Assembly (NCBI GenBank): GCA_030697555.1
Contig: JAUYPV010000046.1
Coordinates: 1 to 64,000 of the forward strand
Length of the DNA: 64,000 nt
Direction: 5' to 3'
From: Hyphomonadaceae bacterium
GTDB taxonomy: Bacteria > Pseudomonadota > Alphaproteobacteria > Caulobacterales > Hyphomonadaceae
The position numbers and the translations under genes are program-made. This document shows, piece by piece, positions 15,608 through 23,887 of this stretch. A model generated the notes under the pieces. That model did not search any database. It was not told the DNA's origin and saw only the letters and a program-made list of their open reading frames with translations. Position 1 is the stretch's first letter. The number at the start of each line of letters is the position of its first letter.

Positions 15608-16255
15608 CTAGCGTTTCTTCGGCTTGGCCTTGGCTTTTGCAGGCTTGCCCTGCCTGGGCTGCGACTTCAGCCAGAAGCCGAGCGAGACGATCTTGCCGTC
15701 ATCGAATTTTGCCGCGTCGAGGCGTTTGAAGAAATCGGCGCGGGTGAATTCGACGCGGCGGACGTCTTCTTTTTCAGCCGCGAGACCCGAGGCTTTCGAG
15801 TCGATTAGGTCGGCTGTCTTCACCGGCGCGTAGTAGAGGAAGATGCGCTCCGATGTTGCGCCGGGCGAGACATAACCTTTGGCGACGAGCGTGAGTTCGC
15901 CGGCCTTGTAGCCGACTTCCTCCATCATCTCGCGGCGGATGCAGTCTTCGGGGTCCTCGTCCTCCTCCACCGATCCCGCCATCGCTTCGAGAATGTAGCC
16001 GGGCCCCTTGGCGTAGGTGGCGATGCGGAACTGTTCGGTGAGCACGATGACGTCGCGCTCGATGTCGTGGATCAGGGCTGCAGCGCTGTCGCCGCGCTCG
16101 AAGATCTCGCGCTTTGCGTCGGCGATGCGGCCCTTGCCGGCGGCGCGGTCGAAATCGAAGACGACTTCCTCGATTTTGTAGCGGCCTTTATAGGCCTGCC
16201 GCCGCGACTTGATGTCGACCTTACGCTTTTCTTCGGGGCGTTTCCTCGTAGCCAT
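15608..16255 (-). CDS. NUDIX hydrolase, ADP-ribose pyrophosphatase type
   Basis: About 215 residues. A complete Nudix box spans residues 94-116 (G94, E100, R108, E109, E112, E113, G115), and the preceding GPGYILEAMAG plus NudF-like flanks suggest a nucleoside-diphosphate-sugar substrate such as ADP-ribose. The C-terminus is Lys/Ala/Pro-rich. The ATG at 16255 lies two bases after the beta-lactamase stop, so it is the last gene of rph, bla, nudix; longer in-frame starts would lie inside the beta-lactamase gene. Confidence 0.9.
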   Translation of the reverse strand: MATRKRPEEKRKVDIKSRRQAYKGRYKIEEVVFDFDRAAGKGRIADAKREIFERGDSAAALIHDIERDVIVLTEQFRIATYAKGPGYILEAMAGSVEEDEDPEDCIRREMMEEVGYKAGELTLVAKGYVSPGATSERIFLYYAPVKTADLIDSKASGLAAEKEDVRRVEFTRADFFKRLDAAKFDDGKIVSLGFWLKSQPRQGKPAKAKAKPKKR

Positions 16256-16257
16256 TT

Positions 16258-17130
16258 CTAGTACCATTCGTCGGCGATAATGCGGGCGATATCGGCGTGG
16301 GCGACGGCCTTGTCGGCGTTGGGCGCCGGGCTCTCGGACATGTAGCAGGCGATCAGGATCGGGCGCTTGCCGGGCGGCCATGCGATGGCGACATCGTTGT
16401 GCGAGCCGTTACCGCCCGTGCCGGTCTTGTCGCCGGCGAGCCAGTTGCCCGGCAGCCCCGCCCTCAGACGGTCGAGGCCGGTGCGGGTCGCGATGAGCCA
16501 GGCGTGGAGCTTTTCCTGCGACGGTTTGGAGAGGCCGCCGCGCACCAGCAGGCGTTCGGCGGTAAGCGCCATGGCCATGGGCGTGGTGGTGTCGCGTGGA
16601 TCGTCCCTGCGGTTTTCGTTGAGGTCCAGCTCGCGCCGGTCGAGCCGGGTTTCGCGGTCGCCGGTGTCGCGCAGGAATTTCGTGAGGCCCGCCGGCCCGC
16701 CGATCTGCGCCAGCAGGAGGTTCGCGCCACAATTGTCGCTGACCGTGACGATCGCCTCGCACAGCGCCTCGATTGTCATCGAGCCTTCGGCGAGGTGCGC
16801 CTCGGTGATCGGCGAGTTCGGCAGGATATCGGCAGAGGTGTAGCTGAGGTGGTGGTCGAGCTTCAGCGTTCCGGCTTCGGCCTGTTTGAGGATGGCGGCC
16901 GCAAGCAGCCATTTGAACGTCGACGCCATCGCGAAGCGCTCGCCGTGACGATGGGCGAGCGAACTAAGCGTTTCAGTGTTGATGGCGAAGACGCCGATGC
17001 GCCCGCCGATGCGCTTTTCGATCTCCGCGATCTTGCGGCCACCATGCGAGGCGGGCGGCGCTTCGTACGAGGCGCAGCCGGTTGCAGCCAGAGCTACGCC
17101 GCCAGCGATCAGCTCGCGCCGTGTCGTCAT
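16258..17130 (-). CDS. Class A serine beta-lactamase (Tat-type lipoprotein)
   Basis: A 290-residue class A enzyme with every catalytic motif: S70-T-F-K73, SDN at 131-133, E167-L-D-L-N171 and KTG at 235-237. The N-terminus TTRRELIAGG looks like a twin-arginine signal, and AATGC provides a lipobox (C19), so it is probably exported folded and anchored as a lipoprotein. No Cys precedes S70, so the disulfide of KPC/SME-type carbapenemases is absent. It lies two bases after rph. Substrate range cannot be predicted from sequence. Confidence 0.92.
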   Translation of the reverse strand: MTTRRELIAGGVALAATGCASYEAPPASHGGRKIAEIEKRIGGRIGVFAINTETLSSLAHRHGERFAMASTFKWLLAAAILKQAEAGTLKLDHHLSYTSADILPNSPITEAHLAEGSMTIEALCEAIVTVSDNCGANLLLAQIGGPAGLTKFLRDTGDRETRLDRRELDLNENRRDDPRDTTTPMAMALTAERLLVRGGLSKPSQEKLHAWLIATRTGLDRLRAGLPGNWLAGDKTGTGGNGSHNDVAIAWPPGKRPILIACYMSESPAPNADKAVAHADIARIIADEWY

Positions 17131-17132
17131 CG

Positions 17133-17849
17133 CTACTGTCCCAGCGCCTTGCGCTGCGCCGCGAACAATTCCTCGCAGCCGGTCTCGGCAAGATCCATCA
17201 GGGCATTGAACTCGGCGCGGCTGAAGGCGCGCTGTTCGCCTGTGCCTTGGATTTCGATGAGGCGCTTGTCGGACGCCATGACGAAATTGGCGTCAACCTG
17301 CGCGCCCGAGTCTTCCGGATAGTCGAGATCGAGCACAGGCGTGTCGTCGAAGATGCCGCATGAAACCGCCGCGACCTGGGCCGAGAGCGGATCGGTCTTG
17401 ATGATGCCCTCCTCCTTCAGATAGCGGACGGCCAGGGCGAGCGCGACGTAGCCGCCCGTGATCGCGGCGGTGCGTGTGCCGCCGTCGGCCTGGATGACGT
17501 CGCAGTCGATGGTGATGGTATTCTCGCCTAGCGCCTTCATGTCGGTCACCGAGCGGAGCGCGCGGCCGATCAGGCGCTGAATTTCCTGGGTGCGGCCGGA
17601 CTGTTTTCCTTCGGAGGCTTCACGCCGTCCGCGGGTGTGGGTGGCGCGCGGCAGCATGCCGTATTCGCCGGTGACCCAGCCCTCGCCCTTGCCCTTCTTC
17701 CAGCGCGGCACTTCGCCCGCCCAGCTCGCCGTGCACAGCACATGGGTATGCCCGAACTTCGCCAGGCAGGAGCCTTCCGCATACCGGCTCGCCCCCGGTT
17801 CGAGGGCGATAAGCCGGAGCTGGCTGGGATTACGGCCGGAAGGTCTCAT
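17133..17849 (-). CDS. rph: Ribonuclease PH
   Basis: Phosphorolytic 3'-5' exoribonuclease that trims tRNA 3' ends; 238 residues, the normal length. Diagnostic stretches are [33 protein letters not shown], and [21 protein letters not shown]. It is divergent from hrcA, a widespread alphaproteobacterial arrangement. Downstream, the beta-lactamase and NUDIX genes replace the more usual rdgB neighbour and are spaced so tightly that they must be cotranscribed or coupled. Confidence 0.97.
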   Translation of the reverse strand: MRPSGRNPSQLRLIALEPGASRYAEGSCLAKFGHTHVLCTASWAGEVPRWKKGKGEGWVTGEYGMLPRATHTRGRREASEGKQSGRTQEIQRLIGRALRSVTDMKALGENTITIDCDVIQADGGTRTAAITGGYVALALAVRYLKEEGIIKTDPLSAQVAAVSCGIFDDTPVLDLDYPEDSGAQVDANFVMASDKRLIEIQGTGEQRAFSRAEFNALMDLAETGCEELFAAQRKALGQ

Positions 17850-17889
17850 GAAATCAGGTCTTTCGAGCGGAACGCACTGGTTCTGGGTT

Positions 17890-17916
17890 GTTGAAACCCG
17901 GGTGCATCACCCATAA
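17890..17916 (+). promoter_or_regulatory. Candidate heat-shock (RpoH) promoter of hrcA-grpE
   Basis: GTTGAAA (17890-17896), a 13-base spacer, then CCCATAA (17910-17916) closely matches the sigma-32 consensus CTTGAAA-N13/14-CCCATnT. It lies immediately upstream of hrcA, so the leader would be only a few bases. No CIRCE element is visible here. Confidence 0.5.
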
Positions 17917-17928
17917 CTTCCCCCCGCA

Positions 17929-19050
17929 ATGACCGCCACCCCGCCAACCAGACCTCAATCCGGCTCCTCCGCGTCTTCGACCGCCTTTGCGGCGATGGAC
18001 CGGCGCAGCCGCGACATATTCCGGGAGATCGTGCAGGCCTATCTGGACACGGGCGAACCGGTAGGCTCGCGCACCATTTCGCGGCGGGGCGTGGCGCTGT
18101 CGCCGGCCTCGATCCGCAACATCATGTCGGACCTCGCCGAGATGGGGCTGATCGACTCGCCCCACACGTCCGCCGGGCGGGTGCCTACCCATGCGGGACT
18201 CAGGATCTTCGTCGACTCGCTGATGCAGCTCGGCGATCCGGCCGAGGGCGACAAACGAGCGATCGAGGCAAGACTGGGCGGCTCGGGCCGGCGCATGGAG
18301 AATGTGCTGTCGGAAGCCTCCGAGCTGCTCTCGGGCCTCGTGGGCGGCGCGGGCCTCGTCTCGACGCCGGCGGCGGATGCGCCGATCCGCCATGTCGAGT
18401 TCGTGCGGATTTCAGCCGAGCAGGCGCTGGCGGTGATCGTTGCCGAGTCTGGCGATGTCGAGAACCGCGTGCTGGCCTTGCCCCCGGGTCTTCCGGCGTC
18501 GGCACTGATCGAGGCGGGGAATTATCTCAACGCCCGCATGAAGGGCCGCACGCTGGCTGAGGCGCGCGAGTTCGTGCTCGACGAAATCCGCTCGCGCCGG
18601 GCAGCTCTCGACGTGGAGACCGCGCGGCTGGTGGAGGACGGGATGGCGCAATGGTCGGGCGAGGACCCTTCGCGGGGCCGGTCGCTGATCGTGCGCGGGC
18701 GCGCCAACCTGCTCGAAGACGGGAGCGCCGCCGAGGATCTGGGCCGGGTGCGCAATCTTTTTGCCGAGCTGGAAAGGTCCGAAAACCTGCTCAACGTGCT
18801 CGATACGGCGCGCGAGGCGGAGGGCGTGCGGCTGTTCATTGGCTCGGAAAACCCGCTCTTCTCGCTGTCGGGTTCAGCGATGATCGTCGCTCCCTATATG
18901 AATGCCGAGCGGAAGATTGTAGGAGCCCTCGGCGTGATCGGACCCACCCGGCTCAATTACGCCCGGGTAATCCCGATGGTGGACTATACCGCCCAGGTCG
19001 TCGGCCGCCTTCTCGGCGAAGGCCGCTCGCCTCAAGGCAAGAGAGAGTAA
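17929..19050 (+). CDS. hrcA: Heat-inducible transcription repressor HrcA
   Basis: A 373-residue CIRCE-binding repressor. An N-terminal winged helix (about 22-95; RDIFREIVQAYLDTGEPVGSRT, then SPASIRNIMSDLAEMGLI) is followed by a GAF-like and insertion domain (HVEFVRISAEQALAVIV) and ends with GVIGPTRLNYARVIPMVDYTA. In alphaproteobacteria HrcA usually controls groESL; no CIRCE copy is present in this window. It is followed immediately by grpE. Confidence 0.96.
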   Translation: MTATPPTRPQSGSSASSTAFAAMDRRSRDIFREIVQAYLDTGEPVGSRTISRRGVALSPASIRNIMSDLAEMGLIDSPHTSAGRVPTHAGLRIFVDSLMQLGDPAEGDKRAIEARLGGSGRRMENVLSEASELLSGLVGGAGLVSTPAADAPIRHVEFVRISAEQALAVIVAESGDVENRVLALPPGLPASALIEAGNYLNARMKGRTLAEAREFVLDEIRSRRAALDVETARLVEDGMAQWSGEDPSRGRSLIVRGRANLLEDGSAAEDLGRVRNLFAELERSENLLNVLDTAREAEGVRLFIGSENPLFSLSGSAMIVAPYMNAERKIVGALGVIGPTRLNYARVIPMVDYTAQVVGRLLGEGRSPQGKRE

Positions 19051-19058
19051 GAGTGACG

Positions 19059-19658
19059 ATGATCAACGGCGATGCCCCTTCCAAGCCCGAAGACGACGCG
19101 GTGTTCGCGGCGGAGAATGAGGGCATGGATGAAGCTGTCGGCCATCCGCATGCGCGTGCTCCGAACCCGCTGGCCGAACAGGTGACCGCGCTCGAGAAGG
19201 AGCGCGACGAGCTCAAGGACAACATGCTGCGGGCGCTGGCCGAAACGGACAATGTCCGCAAGCGCGCCAACAGGCAGATCGAGGATGCGCGCATCTACGC
19301 CGTCGAGAAATTCGCGCGTGACCTGCTCAACGTGTCGGACAATCTCTCGCGCGCCGTCGCCGCCATTCCTCCGGGCGAGCGCGCCCTGCTGACCGAAGCG
19401 GCGCGCAACGCGCTTGACGGTGTCGAGATGACTCAGAAGGAACTGGTAGCCGTGCTGGCGCGCCATGGCGTCACCGCTATCGATGCGTCGCCTGGGGCGG
19501 CGTTCGACCCTGCCCTGCACCAGGCCGTGACGCAGATCCCGAGCAACCATCCCGCCGGCTCTGTCGCTGAACTCTTCCAGGCCGGCTGGCGCATCGGCGA
19601 CCGCACGCTGCGCGCCGCGATGGTTGCAGTTAGCGCCGGTGGCGGAAGCGTGAACTAG
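19059..19658 (+). CDS. grpE: Nucleotide exchange factor GrpE
   Basis: DnaK cofactor of about 199 residues. A long N-terminal coiled coil (VTALEKERDELKDNMLRALA, then TDNVRKRANRQIEDA) precedes the beta-domain (DPALHQAVTQIPSNHPAGSV) and the GWRIGDRTLRAAMVAVS ending. The ATG at 19059 lies eight bases after the hrcA stop; a GTG at 19053 is an alternative. An operon with hrcA is clear. The dnaK-dnaJ partners are about 10 kb away. Confidence 0.95.
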   Translation: MINGDAPSKPEDDAVFAAENEGMDEAVGHPHARAPNPLAEQVTALEKERDELKDNMLRALAETDNVRKRANRQIEDARIYAVEKFARDLLNVSDNLSRAVAAIPPGERALLTEAARNALDGVEMTQKELVAVLARHGVTAIDASPGAAFDPALHQAVTQIPSNHPAGSVAELFQAGWRIGDRTLRAAMVAVSAGGGSVN

Positions 19659-19695
19659 GGCGGGCTGGTCTTTCCCGCATTGAGGGCAGCCGGCG

Positions 19696-21261
19696 CTAAG
19701 CGGCGGCCTTGCCGACATTGGCCTGCAGCACGGTCGAGATCGACTGCAGGAGTTCGCGCTGGTCGATCGGCTTGGAGACGTAGCCGGTCATGCCCAGGGC
19801 GATATAGCGTTCGCGGTCGCCCTGCATGGCGTCGGCGGTCAGCGCGATCACCGGCAGTTTCGACCACGGCTCGCTCGAGGCCCGGATGCGTTTCACGGCC
19901 TCGATGCCGTCCATGACAGGCATGTGGACATCCATCAGCACGACGTCGAATGTGTCCGCCGCCAGCTTATCGAGTGCTTCCTGGCCGTTGGCGGCTTCGG
20001 TGATCAGAAGGCCGTGCGGCTTCATGAACATCACCGCGACCTTGCGATTGATGGCGTTGTCGTCGACGAGCAGCACCTTGCGGCCGGTGAGCACGGTGCG
20101 CTGCGGGGCGGCGCCTGGGACGGGCGAACGGACTTCTTCGGTCTTGTCGCCAGCGACATCGACCGCCTTCATGGTGAGGCGGAAGGTGGAGCCCTTGCCG
20201 GGCAGCGTCTCAACGCTGACGTCGCCGCCCATCAGGCGGGCGAGGCGGCGCGTGATGGCGAGGCCAAGGCCGGTGCCGCCGTATTTGCGGGTGGTCGAGA
20301 CGTCGGCCTGCATGAATTCCGAGAAGAGGCGGGAGGCCTGTTCGTGCGTCATGCCCATGCCGGTGTCGGCGACGGCGACTTCCATCATCCGATCGTCACC
20401 CTTGCCGAGCATGCGCACGGTGACGGTGATGCCGCCCTTGTCGGTGAACTTGACCGCGTTCGAGATCAAGTTGGCGAGGCACTGGCGCGTGCGGACGGGA
20501 TCGAGCTGCAGGCGCTGCGGCACGTCGATGTCGAGCAGCAGCGAGATGGTGAGGCCTTTTTCCTCGGCGCGCGAGCGGAAGAGATCAATCGTGCGGCGGA
20601 AGCCGGTGTGAACGTCGACGTTGACGGGCGCGATCTCGAGTTTGGCGGCGTCGATCTTCGAGAGGTCGAGGATGTCGTTGACGACGGCCATCAGCGTGCG
20701 GCCGCTATCGAGCATGACCTCGACCTTCTGACGCTGGTCGGGCGTGAGATTGTCCTGCTCCAGCGCCTGGGCCATGCCGAGCACGCCGTTGAGGGGCGTG
20801 CGGATCTCGTGGCTCATGTTGGCGAGGAATTGCGACTTCGAGGCGCTTTCCTGCTGCATCGCCTGGGCCCGCGCTTCGGCGTCCTTGATGGCGGTGATGT
20901 CGATGACGGAGCCGAGGACGCCGGGCGAACCATCGGGCAGCGTGATCGGCGTGAGGCGAGCGCGGGTGGCGAGCTTGCCGTCGAGACGGTCGTCGCGAAC
21001 AGCTTCCTCGCCCTTCAGAACCTTGCGCTCGATCTCGGCGAAGACTGCGGCGACTTCGGGCGGGTAGATGCTGAAATCCGAGATGCGGGCCTCGGTTGTC
21101 ACCTTGACGCCGGTCATGTTCTCGATGGTGTCGCGCAGCACCTTGTTGGCCCAAATGACTTCGAGATCGCTGTTCTTGACGTAGATCGCCTGCGGCAGCG
21201 CCTCGAGCACGGCGAGCATCAGGTCGACACGCTGCGTGTCGCTTTCAAGCTGGTAGGCCAT
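19696..21261 (-). CDS. Soluble hybrid sensor histidine kinase/response regulator
   Basis: 521 residues without transmembrane segments: PAS domain (about 12-125), HisKA with [14 protein letters not shown] (H151), HATPase with [13 protein letters not shown] and [13 protein letters not shown], then a receiver domain with D444 ([12 protein letters not shown]). A cytosolic signal sensed by PAS is probable. No response regulator or phosphotransferase is adjacent, so the downstream partner is elsewhere. The ATG at 21261 has GGAGGAG seven bases upstream and is preferred over 21285. It converges with grpE. Confidence 0.93.
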   Translation of the reverse strand: MAYQLESDTQRVDLMLAVLEALPQAIYVKNSDLEVIWANKVLRDTIENMTGVKVTTEARISDFSIYPPEVAAVFAEIERKVLKGEEAVRDDRLDGKLATRARLTPITLPDGSPGVLGSVIDITAIKDAEARAQAMQQESASKSQFLANMSHEIRTPLNGVLGMAQALEQDNLTPDQRQKVEVMLDSGRTLMAVVNDILDLSKIDAAKLEIAPVNVDVHTGFRRTIDLFRSRAEEKGLTISLLLDIDVPQRLQLDPVRTRQCLANLISNAVKFTDKGGITVTVRMLGKGDDRMMEVAVADTGMGMTHEQASRLFSEFMQADVSTTRKYGGTGLGLAITRRLARLMGGDVSVETLPGKGSTFRLTMKAVDVAGDKTEEVRSPVPGAAPQRTVLTGRKVLLVDDNAINRKVAVMFMKPHGLLITEAANGQEALDKLAADTFDVVLMDVHMPVMDGIEAVKRIRASSEPWSKLPVIALTADAMQGDRERYIALGMTGYVSKPIDQRELLQSISTVLQANVGKAAA

Positions 21262-21543
21262 CCGGGTCTCCTCCGGTGCTCCCATGGCGCGCGGATATCA
21301 GAACGGCTCGCATCCTACGGGTTTTGCCTTAACAGCTAATTCCCATGGAAAACGCGTTTACCTCGATTTCTGCGCTTTCAGGTCGCAGGCGTTACGAAAA
21401 TCCTGCCGCTCTCCCAAGGGTTTGCGCGATCCGGCCCGCTTGTCGCAGGCTGGCCGTAAAGGATCGCGTGCTTGAAGCGCGTTAATCATCCCTGACCGCG
21501 GAAAGTGAAAACGCGAGCGCCGATCAGCAGCAGTAGGAACAAG

Positions 21544-22173
21544 TCACTTCTTCCCGGAGAAGACGACGCCCATGTCCTTCGCCAAGGCGCGGATGGCGGT
21601 AAGGGCGATGGACTTCGCGTCCAGCGGCTTCTTCAGCAGGCCGGCGAGTTCGAGCATCACCGCGCCATGCATGGCTGACCAGTGGAGATGGCCCGCGAGT
21701 TCGACATCTCCCTTGAACCGCCCGGCGGCCACCAGTTCCTTCCAGCCGGCGGTCATCGTTTTCTTCGCTCGCTCCATCGCCTTCACGAGATCGGGATAGT
21801 CGGCGGCGGTGGGCTGGTTGGTGTCGAACATCATGCGGTAGGCGGCGCGATTCTTCAGCGCGAAGTCGATATAGGCGGCGCCGGGCTGTCCCCCGCCCTT
21901 CTTCATCAGGGAGAGCTGCGCCTTTTCCATCGCGGCCGCAAACGCGTTAAACGCGCGTGTGCGGACGGCGGCGAGGATGGCGTCCTTGTCCTTGAAATAG
22001 CGGTACGGCGTCATCGAGGAGACGCCCATCGCCGCTGCGAGCTGGCGCATGGTGACGCCGTCGGGACCGTGTGCGGCGAATTGCTCCTCGGCGATGTCGC
22101 ACAGCTTTTCGCGGAAGGCCGCGACATCCGCTTCTGACAGGACCTTAGGCACGCCGTTGAATCTCCTCGTCAA
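21544..22173 (-). CDS. TetR/AcrR-family repressor (WHG-type C-terminus)
   Basis: 209 residues: N-terminal TetR HTH (about 18-65; GVTMRQLAAAMGVSSMTPYRYFKDKDAIL) and a C-terminal ligand domain with HWSAMHGAVMLELAG, the WHG-type signature. It is divergent from a carotenoid oxygenase gene with 78 bases between the starts, which contain a 26-bp imperfect palindrome. It probably represses that gene and itself and responds to a hydrophobic ligand (inference). Confidence 0.92.
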   Translation of the reverse strand: MTRRFNGVPKVLSEADVAAFREKLCDIAEEQFAAHGPDGVTMRQLAAAMGVSSMTPYRYFKDKDAILAAVRTRAFNAFAAAMEKAQLSLMKKGGGQPGAAYIDFALKNRAAYRMMFDTNQPTAADYPDLVKAMERAKKTMTAGWKELVAAGRFKGDVELAGHLHWSAMHGAVMLELAGLLKKPLDAKSIALTAIRALAKDMGVVFSGKK

Positions 22174-22197
22174 ATCCCAACTTGCACAGGTTTATTA

Positions 22198-22223
22198 TTT
22201 ACGCTATAAATTTACAGTGTAAA
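22198..22223. promoter_or_regulatory. Candidate TetR operator
   Basis: TTTACGCT (22198-22205) and AGTGTAAA (22216-22223) form an inverted repeat with one mismatch around a 10-base centre. It is the only strong symmetry in the TetR/carotenoid-oxygenase promoter. The internal TATAAA-like stretch could be a -10 element occluded by the repressor. Confidence 0.55.
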
Positions 22224-22251
22224 ACACCAAAGAGGGACGGGACAAAACGCC

Positions 22252-23643
22252 ATGGCCGATACGCAAACGCTCCATCCTCACCTTACGGGCGGTCTCGCGC
22301 CTGTGCGCAGCGAGGACGATTTCGAACTGAAGGTGACGGGGCGTATCCCGGAAGGCCTCAACGGCGCCTATTATCGAAACGGTCCTAATCCGCAGTTCGA
22401 TCCTACCGGCCCGTATCATGCTTTCATTGGCGACGGGATGATCCACGGCTTCTTCCTGGACTCCTCTCCTTCCGGGGGCAAAGCCCGGCATCGCAACCGC
22501 TGGATACGCACGCCGCGCTGGCAGGCCGAGCATCGCGCCGGACGTCCGCTGTTCGGCGGCATGGGCCTGCCGAGCGACCCCAGCGTGTCGACCGTTCCCT
22601 CGGGCGGCGCCAACACCAACATTGTCCATCACGCCGGACACCTGATGGCGCTGCAAGAGCAAAGCGAGCCGTTCGAGATGGACCCGCAATCGCTGGAGGG
22701 CGGCTACTATCTCGCGACCGGCGGCAAGTTCACCGCCCACCCGAAGATGGATCCCGAGACCGGCGAGATGGTGTGGTTCGCCTATGGCGCGGGGCCGCAG
22801 CCGCTGAACAACATGATCGACTATGGCGTCACAGATGCGACCGGGAAAGTGACGCGCCGCGATCGCTTCGCTGCGCCGTTCTCGTCCATGGTCCATGACT
22901 TCATGGTGACGCGGAACTACGTGATGTTCCCAATCCTGCCGCTGACCGGCGATATCGAGCGGGCCAAGCGCGGCCTGCCTGCCTATGCGTGGGAGCCCGG
23001 CAAGGGCGCGTTCATCGGCGTGATGAAGCGCAACGCCAAGGTCGACACCATTCGCTGGTTCGAGATCGAGCCCAACTATGTGTTTCACCCGATGAATGCA
23101 TGGGAGGATGGCGAGAAGCTGCACTGCGAGCTGATGGAATATCCCAACGCGCCGCTCTTCCCCAGCGTGGACGGATCGCCCGGCAAACAGGCGGAAGCCA
23201 GGCTGACGCGCTGGACGATCGACCTCGCCAGCAATTCGAACCAGGCCAAGCGCGAGCAGATCGATGATCTTTATGGTGAATTCCCGCGCTTCGATGAGCG
23301 CTTCGCCGGCCTGCCCTATCACCATGGCTGGTACGCGGCGAATGTCGGCAACAAGAACGAGCTGGTGTTCAACGCGGTCGCCCACATCGACCTCAAGACC
23401 GGAAAGCGCCAGGTGCGCACGCTCAACCAGGGCGACTCGGTGGGCGAGCCAATCTTCGTGCCGCGTTCGGCCTCGGCCGGGGAAGGCGACGGCCACATCC
23501 TCGCTCTGGTCCACCGCGCGGCGAGCGACCACAGCGAACTTTTGATCCTTAACGCCCAGGACATCGCGGGCGAGCCCCAGGCCGTGCTGAGCTTGCCGCG
23601 CCGCGTGCCGGCCGGTTTCCATGGCAACTGGGTAAGCGCCTGA
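22252..23643 (+). CDS. Carotenoid oxygenase family protein
   Basis: A 463-residue RPE65/CCD-family non-heme iron dioxygenase. The four iron-binding histidines can be placed: H163 (TAHPK), H215 (MVHDF), H279 (FHPMN) and H457 (GFHGN). The N-terminal LNGAYYRNGPNPQF and DGMIHGF are typical. The family cleaves carotenoids or related stilbenoid/lignin-type double bonds; the substrate here is unknown. No carotenoid biosynthesis genes lie nearby, so an imported aromatic or apocarotenoid substrate is plausible. Controlled presumably by the divergent TetR repressor. Confidence 0.93.
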   Translation: MADTQTLHPHLTGGLAPVRSEDDFELKVTGRIPEGLNGAYYRNGPNPQFDPTGPYHAFIGDGMIHGFFLDSSPSGGKARHRNRWIRTPRWQAEHRAGRPLFGGMGLPSDPSVSTVPSGGANTNIVHHAGHLMALQEQSEPFEMDPQSLEGGYYLATGGKFTAHPKMDPETGEMVWFAYGAGPQPLNNMIDYGVTDATGKVTRRDRFAAPFSSMVHDFMVTRNYVMFPILPLTGDIERAKRGLPAYAWEPGKGAFIGVMKRNAKVDTIRWFEIEPNYVFHPMNAWEDGEKLHCELMEYPNAPLFPSVDGSPGKQAEARLTRWTIDLASNSNQAKREQIDDLYGEFPRFDERFAGLPYHHGWYAANVGNKNELVFNAVAHIDLKTGKRQVRTLNQGDSVGEPIFVPRSASAGEGDGHILALVHRAASDHSELLILNAQDIAGEPQAVLSLPRRVPAGFHGNWVSA

Positions 23644-23887
23644 CCTCCCCGGCCCGCTTCTCCCCCGGAGCGGGCAACGTCAACTGACCCGGCGCCGACA
23701 AGAGCAAAAGCTCGCGGCGCCGGTTTCATTTGTAGGCCCCTTAACCAGAAAAGCGCCCGTCGCGCCGCGATGAACGGCGGATGGCGCATGGCACATCGAT
23801 TGCAGCCCCGAAGGTCCGACGCCCCGATGCGTATCGCGGCGTTCGCTCGCCCATGGATTTGCCGGGGCGGCGAGCGGGGAGAGGCAG

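Noticed and set aside
18651-19058. A long plus-strand frame covering hrcA's end and the grpE start
   Set aside because: It is the grpE frame running open upstream. Only the part from the ATG at 19059 shows GrpE similarity; the earlier part is the shadow of hrcA.
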